Below, piece by piece: positions 7,301-15,507 of a DNA stretch of 64,000 nucleotides. The DNA is from an uncultured Clostridia bacterium (GTDB lineage: Bacteria > Bacillota > Clostridia > TANB77 > CAG-465). Both the position numbers and the translations under genes were made by a program. Location of the stretch: assembly GCA_934149365.1 (NCBI GenBank), contig CAKPEI010000006.1, positions 43,149 through 107,148 of the forward strand, read 5' to 3'. The notes below the pieces were generated by a model that ran no database searches, was not told where the DNA came from, and worked only from the letters and a program-made list of their open reading frames with translations. The first letter of the stretch is position 1; each line of letters opens with the position of its first letter.

Positions 7301-9939
7301 CAATAAACAATTATTTAGCTCCTGATAATATTCAGGAAAACAGAAGACCTAAAATAGTTAATAGAACTTCTTCAACAAATATAGGTTTCTCGCTAATGGC
7401 AGTTATAAATGCATATGATATGAAATTTATATCTTTAGAAGAGACTATTGAAAAATTAAAAAATTCATTAAGTACAGTAAATAAATTAAAAAAATGGAAT
7501 GGTCATTTGTTTAATTGGTACAATATAAGAACATTAGAACCTTTAGCACCACTTTTTATATCAACAGTGGATAGCGGAAACTTTGTAGTTTCTTTGTATG
7601 TAGTTAAAGAATTTTTGGATGAATTACTTACTTCTGCTAAGTTAGATAAAACAATCTTAAGTGATGTAGAAAATATGAGAGATTTCTGCAAAGAACTTAT
7701 TGATAACACTGATTTTACAATGATTTATGATAAATCAAGAAACATATTCTCAATAGGATATGATGTAGATAAAAATGAAATGGTTAAAAGCTACTATGAC
7801 ATATTAATGTCTGAGTCACGACTTACAAGTTTAGTTGCTATAGCCTCAAGACAAGTAACTTCAAAACACTGGTTTTCACTTGCAAGAAACTTGGTGAAAG
7901 TAGATAGATACAAAGGGTTGCTTTCATGGAGTGGTACTTCTTTTGAGTATTTTATGCCGAATTTGTTTACTAAGTCATATGAACATACATTGATAGACGA
8001 AGCATTATTCTTCTCTATATATAGTCAAATGAAATATGGTAAAAAAGCAGGACTTCCTTGGGGAATATCAGAGTCTGCCTATGCAATGCAAGATAGCATG
8101 CTTAATTATCAATATAAAGCATTTGGTGTTCCATGGCTTGGCCTTAAGAGAGGACTAAATGATAGTATGGTAGTATCTCCATATTCTTCAATAATGTGTT
8201 TACCATTTGCACCTAGAAAGGTGTATAACAACTTAAAATACCTTAAGAAATATAACGCATATTCAACATATGGCTTTTATGAATCAATTGACTTTACTAA
8301 AGCTCATATACATAAAGGCAAGAAGTTTGAAACTGTTAAAACATATATGGCTCACCATCAAGGTATGATACTTACAGCTATTAATAACTATTTAAATAAA
8401 GGAATAATACAAGAAAGATTTCATAAAAACCCAGATATAAAAGCAGCAGAAATATTACTAAAAGAGAGAGTTCCAATAGGTATTCCAATAAAGGAAAATA
8501 TTAATAGCAAATACAATAAATTTGTTGAACAACCTATAGATGAATATACAAACCATATAACATATATAACTCAGACTATGTTAGAAAGTGGAAGTCATAG
8601 AAACTTAAATATCCAAACTAATGGCAAATTTAGTGTTATAACATTAGATACAGGAGAAAATTATATAAATTATAATAATTATGCTATAACTAAAAATAGA
8701 TATACAGATAGAAAGTATTTTAATGGAAATTCAGTTACATTTACTGATAAAACAACAGGATATAGATGGTCTTATTGTTATGACTTAAATTATCCAAAAC
8801 CAGATAGATATGGCGTTTTATTTAATATGGCTAGTTCGGATTTTTACAGAAAAGATGGCGATATTGAGACTTTCTGTAGAGTTCATGTGGCTCCTGAATA
8901 TAACGCGGAAATTCGTAAATATACATTAATAAATAGTTCTAATGAAAGAAAAGAAATAGTAATAAATACTAATATTGATTTAGCTATGTGTGAACAGGCA
9001 GCAAGTGTTGTACATCCGGCCTTTAATAATCTTAAAATTGAAGAATTTTATGACGAAGATTTAGAAATGCTTATAGCTAAAAAAAGAACGAAAGCAGATA
9101 AGTCTGAAGAATTATTTGTGTATGCCAAACTTTTAGGAATAGATTTAGGTGTGGAAGTAGAAACAGAAAAATCTAAACTAAATGAACTAGGAGGCAAATA
9201 TGCATATTCTGGTAGAATAGCTAATTACCCATTAGTACCTGTAATTTCATATAGAGCTAGAATACTACTAGATCCAGGAGAGAAACAGTCTTTCTACTAT
9301 GTTACAGGCGCAGCTGATACGAAATACGAAGTTGCCCACTCTATTGTTAACTTAGATAAAAAAGGAATAGAGAGTTCATATAGTTTTGCAATACAAAAGG
9401 AAAATGTTTCTGCAAGATATTTAAAACTAGAACAAGGAATGGCTAAAGCATATAATAAAATAATATATGATGTTTTATTTGAAAAAGAAAAATCAAATAA
9501 AGATATTAATTTATGCTGGGACAAAAAACTTAGTCAATCTATGCTTTGGAAATTCTCAATATCTGGAGATTTACCTATTATAAAAGTGCCAATAGGGAAG
9601 ATAGAAGATACTTCCTTGTTAGATGAAATAGTAAACTTTATGGACTACGTTAAGTATAGAAAAATAGATCTTGATATTGTACTAATTGTTGATGAAGAAC
9701 TATCTACAGGTGAACCTATTAAAAACCATATAATGAAGTATTTGTCTAATGTTATATATATGTCATATACTAGAGGTAACATTTATGTAGTAAATGTTCA
9801 AAACATGACAGATGATGAAAAGACGTTGTTTGACTTTATAGCTAGAAGAACGATAGAAAGTGTAGATGAATTTAAAGCGGATTTAAATGAAGATGAAATT
9901 GAGTCGAATGATGGTGATGAGGTAGATATTTATGAATAA
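4384..9939 (+). CDS. Cyclic beta-1,2-glucan synthase, GT84 and glycoamylase-like part
   Basis: This 1851-residue protein is the front part of an NdvB-type enzyme that polymerises glucose from UDP-glucose into beta-1,2-glucan at the membrane. Order: a helical N-terminus; membrane helices near 360-415; the GT84 glycosyltransferase domain about 430-790, with DEDTSLSL near 582 and the HRWYRGDMQ motif near 729 (equivalent to QxxRW); more membrane helices about 795-840 and 930-985; and a glycoamylase-like domain about 1150-1340 (GLPWGISESAY, MAHHQGM). A GH94-type beta-sandwich follows at about 1385-1650. In classical NdvB the second sandwich and GH94 phosphorylase domain continue in the same chain; here they are in the next gene, overlapping by 8 bases. 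It is assigned by domain order; the product could be linear or cyclic. Confidence 0.88.
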   Translation: MQDYILPIYLETKKNFKTIKLTYDLLNSTSTLKIPVHAAGQWLLDNMYVIEQEYTAAIEGLRYIKETNLPHVKSMEGQRKLRVCFMTDEIVERNSGIVTDGIVSNYIKEFQKHSYVTFSELSLLPLMLRCSLLKFIKRICVNIFNAEMQKLKVEKRVNNANAANNAKLIVNKMDKLAYKMKIDLNQSTGIKTANTAYIEYMAFKLKDMGRQGEKFFSELKEETSKIGFTIDEAIEKEHNEITTTTRLMGNGIISLKTVASTNWSEVIVAINRIDETLKDDYTNEYSKCDFKTKNRYRRNIIRLANKYKLSEMYVAKKAVECSEEYKKHVGHFLIGEDKKLLIKSMGKSTLGLNIKEKIINPLKPAVHILILNLIAFIIAYVIDFYFIEHYAIGYRIVIGILSFILGLEVADKILSYLVGKFVRPKILPRFNFAKTIDKSCSTIIAMPSVINSVSKLDKMIEKMEVTYLANRSENMYYMLLGDCVSSKKSKHIALDDEIVKYGREKIEELNNKYPSEHKLFNFLYRKRVYSEGEETYMGWERKRGALSHLNKLLLNKLTKQEIDKYMYLAHDDIPEVKYLITVDEDTSLSLNSAKELVAIIAHPLNKPVLTKDGRRVKSGYGLIQPAVGLDIESANRSIFSKVFGGFGGLDIYTNAISNLYQDVFKEAIFTGKGIYNIELFEQLLGDTMPENLILSHDLLEGSYMRTGLASDVEVQDGFPHNFIAYMKRNHRWYRGDMQIISWLLSPKSPLNLLSRWKIFDNLRRENLAITALLLMIITMFIPGTSFVYTCIFVFTVLNLGHLLSTFDNIIWGKNAERKQKQYIPVIYGIRANLLKMVFNFITLPYQAWTALSAHFTSLYRMFISKKHLLEWATAESIEASAKEKLSYVYKHMWANSIFGLILIIYSLFNDFVFVKEKSTLIFGIFFLIAPLAGYIMSRKNLFREENELTDKEDENIKEIAYDTWKFFESTMISINNYLAPDNIQENRRPKIVNRTSSTNIGFSLMAVINAYDMKFISLEETIEKLKNSLSTVNKLKKWNGHLFNWYNIRTLEPLAPLFISTVDSGNFVVSLYVVKEFLDELLTSAKLDKTILSDVENMRDFCKELIDNTDFTMIYDKSRNIFSIGYDVDKNEMVKSYYDILMSESRLTSLVAIASRQVTSKHWFSLARNLVKVDRYKGLLSWSGTSFEYFMPNLFTKSYEHTLIDEALFFSIYSQMKYGKKAGLPWGISESAYAMQDSMLNYQYKAFGVPWLGLKRGLNDSMVVSPYSSIMCLPFAPRKVYNNLKYLKKYNAYSTYGFYESIDFTKAHIHKGKKFETVKTYMAHHQGMILTAINNYLNKGIIQERFHKNPDIKAAEILLKERVPIGIPIKENINSKYNKFVEQPIDEYTNHITYITQTMLESGSHRNLNIQTNGKFSVITLDTGENYINYNNYAITKNRYTDRKYFNGNSVTFTDKTTGYRWSYCYDLNYPKPDRYGVLFNMASSDFYRKDGDIETFCRVHVAPEYNAEIRKYTLINSSNERKEIVINTNIDLAMCEQAASVVHPAFNNLKIEEFYDEDLEMLIAKKRTKADKSEELFVYAKLLGIDLGVEVETEKSKLNELGGKYAYSGRIANYPLVPVISYRARILLDPGEKQSFYYVTGAADTKYEVAHSIVNLDKKGIESSYSFAIQKENVSARYLKLEQGMAKAYNKIIYDVLFEKEKSNKDINLCWDKKLSQSMLWKFSISGDLPIIKVPIGKIEDTSLLDEIVNFMDYVKYRKIDLDIVLIVDEELSTGEPIKNHIMKYLSNVIYMSYTRGNIYVVNVQNMTDDEKTLFDFIARRTIESVDEFKADLNEDEIESNDGDEVDIYE

Positions 9940-11962
9940 TGAAAAAACAGCTTTTAATAGTTATGGTGAGTTTAGTGCAGATGGTAAGGAGTATCATATT
10001 TACAACATAGATACTCCTGCACCATGGTGCAATATTCTTGCAAATGAAAGATTTGGAACAATTATTTCTAATTTTGGTACTGTTTATAGTTATTACAAAA
10101 ACAGTAGTGAGTATAAACTTACTAATTGGTGTAATGACTTTGCTAATTTTATACCTGGTGAAACTTTTAAAGGAATATTTGAAGAAGGATATAATCTTGC
10201 TTATGGATTTGGCTATGTAAAAGTTTCTGAAGCAAATGAGACGCTTGAAAAATACATGGATATATTTATACCAATGAATGATGATGTGAAAATTCATAAG
10301 ATAACAGTTAAAAATAATAGTGATACCAAACAAGCATTAAATATTGAATATGCTTTAGATTTAGTTTTAGGTGTTGCTAAAGAAATTACAGATTCATATA
10401 TACTATCTAGGGAAAATAACAAAAGATTGGAATTTAAAAATCCATATAGTGAATACTTTTCAGATGTTATATCATACTTAAAAGTAAATAGTTTAGGAAG
10501 TAACATTAACGTGAAATATGATGTAAATACATATAAAGTTAATATAGGAGTTCAAATTCCTGAAAATTCAGAAACAACATTTGCAATACTTTTTGGAAGT
10601 ACCACAAATGAAGAAAATATTCCAGAAGTAATAGAAAAATATAGTAGCCTGGAGAATATATCTGAGGAATACAATAAAACTATAAAATTCTGGGAAAGCA
10701 AAGTAACAAAACACTTTAGTACAGGAGATAGTTACGTTGATATAATGGCAAATGGTTGGCTATTATACCAAACTATAGTTTCTAGATTGTTCTCAAGAAC
10801 AGGTTTTTATCAAGCTGGAGGAGCATTTGGCTTTAGAGACCAACTTCAAGACTCTATGGCTCTTATTAAGACATGGCCAGAATTTACCAGAAAGCAGATA
10901 TTAAAACATGCCTCAAAGCAATTTCAAAGAGGAGACGTACTTCATTGGTGGCATGAACATAATAATGCAGGAATAAAGACATATTTTAGTGATGATTATT
11001 TGTGGCTAGCTTATGTAACTGCAGAGTATGTTAATTTAACAAAAGATGCATCAATACTTAATGAAAAAGTCCCTTTTCTGCAAGATGTAGATATGCAAGA
11101 TAGAAGAGAAATATATGATGTATTTAATGAAGCTGATGATGTTGGAACCGTATATGAACATTGCATTAGAGCTATAAAATATGGCTTGTCTAGAAAAGGT
11201 GAAAATGGACTTTTAGATATAGGCGATGGAGATTGGAATGATGGCTTTAGTTCTATAAGAGGTCAGTCTGTTTGGCTTACTTTCTTCATGATGGATATTT
11301 TGAATAAATTTGCTAAGATAGCTGAATTTATGTTAGATGAAGTAGATAAAATGCATTTTTATAGTGAAAGACATATGCTAAAACATGCGATTTTCGAATC
11401 AGCATTTGATGGTAATTATTTTGCAAGAGCTTTTTATGATGATGGAAAACCTTTAGGAACAAAAGACAGTGAAGATTGTAAAATTGATTTGATATCTCAA
11501 TCATGGGCAGCAATAGCACTTAAAGACTATCCTGATTGTGCAGAAGAGATAAAGTCTGCTTTAAAATATGCAGAAAAATATTTAGTAGATAGAGAAAATA
11601 AAATAATTAAGCTTTTGTATCCACCTTTTGATAATCCTAAAGGAAATCCCGGATATATAAAGGCATATGTTCCAGGAGTAAGAGAAAACGGAGGTCAATA
11701 TACACATGCGGCTGTTTGGCTTGCTAAAGCATATTTTGATATTGGCGAAAAAGATAAAGGATTAGATATACTTAAAATCTTAACACCAATATATCATTCA
11801 AATAACAAAGAAATAGCAGATATATATAAGGTTGAGCCATATGTAATTGCAGCAGATGTTTATTCTAATGTTGATCATATAGGACGTGGCGGCTGGACTT
11901 GGTATACTGGGTCTGCAGCTTGGATGTATAAGGTAATAGAAGATAATTTTAAAGAAATATAA
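9932..11962 (+). CDS. GH94 phosphorylase part of cyclic beta-1,2-glucan synthase
   Basis: The 676-residue protein has an N-terminal beta-sandwich (YHIYNIDTPAPWCNILAN, then FGTIISNFGTVYS) and a GH94 (alpha/alpha)6 domain. In the GH94 domain, GFRDQLQDSMAL is near residue 299 and GDVLHWWHEH follows. GDGDWNDGF near residue 431 carries the expected catalytic Asp of GH94. In NdvB this domain sets chain length by phosphorolysis. It has no membrane segment, so it would act on the cytoplasmic side with the upstream GT84 protein. The ATG overlaps the upstream stop (ATGAATAA), implying translational coupling. A stand-alone beta-1,2-oligoglucan phosphorylase is the alternative, but overlap and domain order favour a split synthase. 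Confidence 0.88.
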   Translation: MNNEKTAFNSYGEFSADGKEYHIYNIDTPAPWCNILANERFGTIISNFGTVYSYYKNSSEYKLTNWCNDFANFIPGETFKGIFEEGYNLAYGFGYVKVSEANETLEKYMDIFIPMNDDVKIHKITVKNNSDTKQALNIEYALDLVLGVAKEITDSYILSRENNKRLEFKNPYSEYFSDVISYLKVNSLGSNINVKYDVNTYKVNIGVQIPENSETTFAILFGSTTNEENIPEVIEKYSSLENISEEYNKTIKFWESKVTKHFSTGDSYVDIMANGWLLYQTIVSRLFSRTGFYQAGGAFGFRDQLQDSMALIKTWPEFTRKQILKHASKQFQRGDVLHWWHEHNNAGIKTYFSDDYLWLAYVTAEYVNLTKDASILNEKVPFLQDVDMQDRREIYDVFNEADDVGTVYEHCIRAIKYGLSRKGENGLLDIGDGDWNDGFSSIRGQSVWLTFFMMDILNKFAKIAEFMLDEVDKMHFYSERHMLKHAIFESAFDGNYFARAFYDDGKPLGTKDSEDCKIDLISQSWAAIALKDYPDCAEEIKSALKYAEKYLVDRENKIIKLLYPPFDNPKGNPGYIKAYVPGVRENGGQYTHAAVWLAKAYFDIGEKDKGLDILKILTPIYHSNNKEIADIYKVEPYVIAADVYSNVDHIGRGGWTWYTGSAAWMYKVIEDNFKEI

Positions 11963-11970
11963 TAATCAAG

Positions 11971-12004
11971 AAGAGGCAATAATTAAAATGTTGCTTCTTT
12001 TTTT
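11971..12004 (+). terminator. Terminator of the glucan synthase operon
   Basis: AGAGGCAA pairs with TTGCTTCT (one G-T pair) and is followed by a run of T. The purA -35 element begins within the T run. Confidence 0.75.
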
Positions 12005-12056
12005 GACTTATGTAACCTGTTATGGTATAATATTCAGGTAAAACTTGGCGTGCCAA
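12003..12056 (+). promoter_or_regulatory. purA promoter with downstream inverted repeat
   Basis: TTGACT (12003-12008), 17 bases, TATAAT (12026-12031). An inverted repeat TTGGC-GT-GCCAA (12045-12056) lies just after the expected transcription start, where a repressor could act. The spacer contains TTATGTAA, a motif also present in other accessory promoters here. Confidence 0.7.
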
Positions 12057-12085
12057 AATATTAATATATTAAAGGAGAATATAAA

Positions 12086-13411
12086 ATGATTAAAGAAAAC
12101 AAAGGAAATGTATCAATTGTAGTCGGTCTTCAGTGGGGTGACGAAGGTAAAGGACGGGTTACTCATTACATGTCAAAAGATATGGATTGTGTAATCAGAG
12201 CAACAGGTGGAAATAACGCAGGACATACTTTAAGTCTAAATGGTAAAAAGCATGTTGTACATCTTTTGCCCAGTTCAATACTTAACCCTAATGTTGTATC
12301 TATTATAGGGTCGGCTGTACTTGTAGACCCAATTGTTTTGCTTGAAGAGATGAATAATGTTATTTCTTCTGGCATACCACTTAAAACTACTAACTTTTTA
12401 ATTAGTGATAGAGCTCACGTCATAATGCCATATCACAAACTTGAAGACGAGTGGTATGAAGCAAAAAAGGAAAGGAAGATAGGAACAACCAAAAGAGGAA
12501 TAGGGCCGTGCGCTGCTGATAAGTGTAACAGAATAGGTGTACGCATGTGTGACTTGTTTGATAAAGATGTATTAAGGCGCAAAATAACAGAAGCTTTAAG
12601 TGTTAAGTCAAGAGATTTTTTTGTAAAGAGAGTTCCGATTAAGTCAATAATCGAAGGTATGGTAAACGCCTATTATATTGACTCTAAATCAGAATTCAAG
12701 GATGTATACGATGAAAAAGTAACAATGAATAGTCTTAAAGACTTTATCAAAAATACGGACATTATTACTTTGTATGATGTATATAGCGGTAAAAAGTTCC
12801 TTATAGAAGGAGCTCAAGCTACTTATCTTGACCTTGACCACGGAAATTATCCGTTTGTTACTTCTTCGTATCCTATCGCAAGCGGGTGCCTTTCTGGAGC
12901 GGGTATTGGACCCACTGCTGTTAAAAGTGTAATTGGTGTAGCCAAAGCTTATTGTTCTAGAGTGGGAGAGGGGCCTTTCCCTACTGAGCAAAACAATGAA
13001 ATTGGTGATACTATAAGAGAACTTGGCGGCGAATATGGTGCTACAACTAAAAGGCCAAGAAGATGTGGCTGGCTAGATCTTGTGGCTTTAAAGTATGCTT
13101 GTATGTTAAATGGCGTAACGGAACTTTGTATCAATCATATAGATACCATAGGAAAATTAAGTACAATTGATGTGGCTATATCATATTTGGAAAATAATCA
13201 GATGATTTATCATGTACCAACAGACATGTATAAATGCAAGCCTGTTTACAAAACATTTAAGGGAGGTTGGAATACAGACGGCATAATTAAATATCAAGAC
13301 TTGCCAAAGAATTGTAGAGCTTACATCGAATTCATTGAAGAATTTGTCGGAGTACCTATAAAATATATAGGTGTTGGAGCAGATGATACAAGAACAATTA
13401 TAAAAGAGTAA
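12086..13411 (+). CDS. purA: Adenylosuccinate synthase
   Basis: PurA makes adenylosuccinate from IMP, aspartate and GTP, the first committed step to AMP. The 441 residues carry GDEGKG with catalytic Asp19, NAGHT with catalytic His47, and GTTKRGIGP and the EGAQATYLDLDHG segment. YPFVTSS and TTKRPRRCGW follow. Length is slightly above the usual ~430. Two substitutions are mild oddities: the segment after GDEGKG reads RVTHY rather than the common KIVD, and the last third is divergent. Codon use is more mixed than in tig-clpP-clpX next door, and the gene is a monocistronic cassette with its own terminators, so it may be a transferred copy. The retained Asp19 argues against a phage PurZ. Confidence 0.93.
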   Translation: MIKENKGNVSIVVGLQWGDEGKGRVTHYMSKDMDCVIRATGGNNAGHTLSLNGKKHVVHLLPSSILNPNVVSIIGSAVLVDPIVLLEEMNNVISSGIPLKTTNFLISDRAHVIMPYHKLEDEWYEAKKERKIGTTKRGIGPCAADKCNRIGVRMCDLFDKDVLRRKITEALSVKSRDFFVKRVPIKSIIEGMVNAYYIDSKSEFKDVYDEKVTMNSLKDFIKNTDIITLYDVYSGKKFLIEGAQATYLDLDHGNYPFVTSSYPIASGCLSGAGIGPTAVKSVIGVAKAYCSRVGEGPFPTEQNNEIGDTIRELGGEYGATTKRPRRCGWLDLVALKYACMLNGVTELCINHIDTIGKLSTIDVAISYLENNQMIYHVPTDMYKCKPVYKTFKGGWNTDGIIKYQDLPKNCRAYIEFIEEFVGVPIKYIGVGADDTRTIIKE

Positions 13412-13421
13412 GTATATAAAG

Positions 13422-13455
13422 AACACTTAGAAATTAATTTTTCTAGGTGTTTCTT
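13422..13455 (+). terminator. Terminator after purA
   Basis: AACACTTAGAAA pairs with TTTCTAGGTGTT (one G-T pair), followed by TCTTT. Confidence 0.75.
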
Positions 13456-13514
13456 TAGTTTTAGATATTACTGTGAAATTATGGAAATAATAACCTTAAA
13501 TGTTGCTCATTTTG

Positions 13515-13542
13515 TTGCAAATTATATATTTTATGATATAAT
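13515..13542 (+). promoter_or_regulatory. Promoter of tig-clpP-clpX
   Basis: TTGCAA, a 16-base spacer and TATAAT, 39 bases before the trigger factor ATG, which has GGAGGAAATAAC as ribosome site. Confidence 0.65.
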
Positions 13543-13581
13543 TAAATAGTTAAATTTTATTATCAAATTGGAGGAAATAAC

Positions 13582-14865
13582 ATGAGTGTAGAAGTAAAAA
13601 AATTAGAAAATTCAAAAGTAACTATGGATTTTAAAGTATCTAAGGAAGATTTTAACAAGGCTTTAGATGAAGCTTTCGCAAAAAATGCAAAAAACTTTAA
13701 AATACCTGGTTTTAGAAACGGAAAAGTTCCTAGAAACGTAGTTGAAAAAACTTACGGTGAAGGAGTACTATATGACGAAGCATTTAGTATTGCAGCAGAA
13801 AAAGAATATGAAGAAGCTATAAAAGCTAATGATTTATTTGTAGTATCAAGACCTGAAGTTGATATAAAAGAAATAGGTAAAGATAAAGATCTTGAATTTA
13901 CAATAACAGTATATGTTAAACCAGAAGTAGAAATAAAAGACTATAAAGGAATTGAAATAGAAAAAGTTTCTGAAAAAGTAACAGCAGAAGATGTAAAAAA
14001 AGAATTAGAGAATATTCAAGATAAAAATGCAAGAATATTAACTGTTGAAGACGGTGAAGTAAAAAACAAAGATATTGCAGTTATAGATTTTGAAGGTTTC
14101 TTAGACGGTGTTGCTTTCGAAGGTGGAAAAGCTGAAAAATATGAATTAGAAATAGGTAGTGGAAGCTTTATCCCAGGCTTTGAAGAGCAAATAATTGGTA
14201 TGAAAAATGGTGAAGAAAAAGATATCAATGTTACATTCCCTGAAGAGTATCATAGTGCAGATCTAGCTGGTAAAGCAGTTGTATTCAAGATTAAATTACA
14301 TGAAATAAAAAGAAAAGAATTACCAAAATTAGATGATGATTTTGCTAAAGATATATCTGAATTTGATACTTTTGAAGAATATAAAAAGAGTGTAAAAGCA
14401 AGATTAGAAGAAACTAAAAAGAATATGGCAAAAGCAGAAAGAGAAAACAAAATAATTGAGAAATTAGCGGAAAAAGTAACAGTAGAAATTCCAGAATCAA
14501 TGGTAGATATGGAAATAGATACAATGATAAGAAACTTTGAAGGTAACTTAGCATATCAAGGAATTTCATTAGAACAATACATGCAAATGTTAAATACTGA
14601 TATTAATGGTTTAAGAGCACAATTTAGAGATAATGCAATAAAAGAAATAAAGATAAAACTTGCAATGGAAAGTGTTGCAAACCAAGAAAAAGTAGAAGCA
14701 ACTGCAGAGGAAATAGATAAGAGAATAGAAGAATTATCTGCTCAATATGGAGAAGGTTCTGCTGATTCATTAAAAGCTAATGAAAATGCAAGACATTATA
14801 TGGAAGAAAGAATTAAGGAAGAAAAATTATTAGACATACTAGTTAAAAATGCTGTAGAAAAATAA
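13582..14865 (+). CDS. tig: Trigger factor
   Basis: Trigger factor is the ribosome-bound chaperone and peptidyl-prolyl isomerase that meets nascent chains. The 427 residues match family length. The N-terminal ribosome-binding domain has the signature FKIPGFRNGKVPRNVVEK (GFRxGKxP). The FKBP-type domain spans about 150-245 (IDFEGFLDGVAFEGGKAE, GFEEQIIGMKNGEE). The C-terminal helical arms run to the end. It heads the tig-clpP-clpX cluster, 27 bases before clpP, an arrangement common across Bacteria. Confidence 0.97.
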   Translation: MSVEVKKLENSKVTMDFKVSKEDFNKALDEAFAKNAKNFKIPGFRNGKVPRNVVEKTYGEGVLYDEAFSIAAEKEYEEAIKANDLFVVSRPEVDIKEIGKDKDLEFTITVYVKPEVEIKDYKGIEIEKVSEKVTAEDVKKELENIQDKNARILTVEDGEVKNKDIAVIDFEGFLDGVAFEGGKAEKYELEIGSGSFIPGFEEQIIGMKNGEEKDINVTFPEEYHSADLAGKAVVFKIKLHEIKRKELPKLDDDFAKDISEFDTFEEYKKSVKARLEETKKNMAKAERENKIIEKLAEKVTVEIPESMVDMEIDTMIRNFEGNLAYQGISLEQYMQMLNTDINGLRAQFRDNAIKEIKIKLAMESVANQEKVEATAEEIDKRIEELSAQYGEGSADSLKANENARHYMEERIKEEKLLDILVKNAVEK

Positions 14866-14892
14866 TTTATCTTTATAGTAGGAGGTTTTAAA

Positions 14893-15489
14893 ATGAAAAA
14901 TAGTTTAGTACCTATGGTTATAGAGCAAACAAGTAAAGGGGAAAGATCATATGATATTTTCTCTAGACTTTTAAAAGAGAGAATAATCTTTTTAGGAGAA
15001 GAAGTAAATGACGCTTCAGCTTCACTTATAGTAGCTCAGCTATTATTCTTAGATGCTGAAGACCCAGGAAAAGATATATACTTATATATAAACAGCCCTG
15101 GTGGAAGTGTTACAGCAGGAATGGCTATATATGACACAATGCAATATATAAAATCTGATGTATCTACAATATGTATAGGTATGGCTGCAAGTATGGGAGC
15201 ATTTCTTTTAGCTGCTGGTAAAAAAGGTAAAAGATTTTCACTTCCTAATTCTACAATAATGATTCACCAACCTCTAGGTGGTGTTCAAGGTCAAGCAAGT
15301 GACATCAAAATACACACAGAATATTTATTAAATATAAAAGAAAAATTAAATAGAATATTAAGTGAAAATACTGGAAAGCCACTAGAACAAGTTGAAAAAG
15401 ACACTGATAGAGACAATTTCTTATCAGCAGATGAGGCAAAAGAATATGGACTTATTGACGGTGTTATGAATAATATTAGTGAATTATAA
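14893..15489 (+). CDS. clpP: ATP-dependent Clp protease proteolytic subunit
   Basis: ClpP forms the double-ring serine protease chamber served by ClpX (and ClpC/ClpA type) unfoldases. The 198-residue protein has catalytic Ser100 in GMAASMGAF and His125 in MIHQPLGG. The acidic triad member is in the DTDRDNFLSADEA segment. YINSPGGSVTAG is the conserved substrate-binding strand. The start has AGGAGG seven bases upstream. Sporadic propeptide residues are expected at the N-terminus. clpX follows after 18 bases. Confidence 0.98.
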   Translation: MKNSLVPMVIEQTSKGERSYDIFSRLLKERIIFLGEEVNDASASLIVAQLLFLDAEDPGKDIYLYINSPGGSVTAGMAIYDTMQYIKSDVSTICIGMAASMGAFLLAAGKKGKRFSLPNSTIMIHQPLGGVQGQASDIKIHTEYLLNIKEKLNRILSENTGKPLEQVEKDTDRDNFLSADEAKEYGLIDGVMNNISEL

Positions 15490-15507
15490 TTGATAAGGAG
15501 AATTTAA

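Noticed and set aside
12086..13411. Phage-type PurZ (2-aminoadenine pathway) instead of PurA
   Set aside because: The catalytic Asp in GDEGKG is retained, length and motifs fit PurA and no phage genes are nearby.
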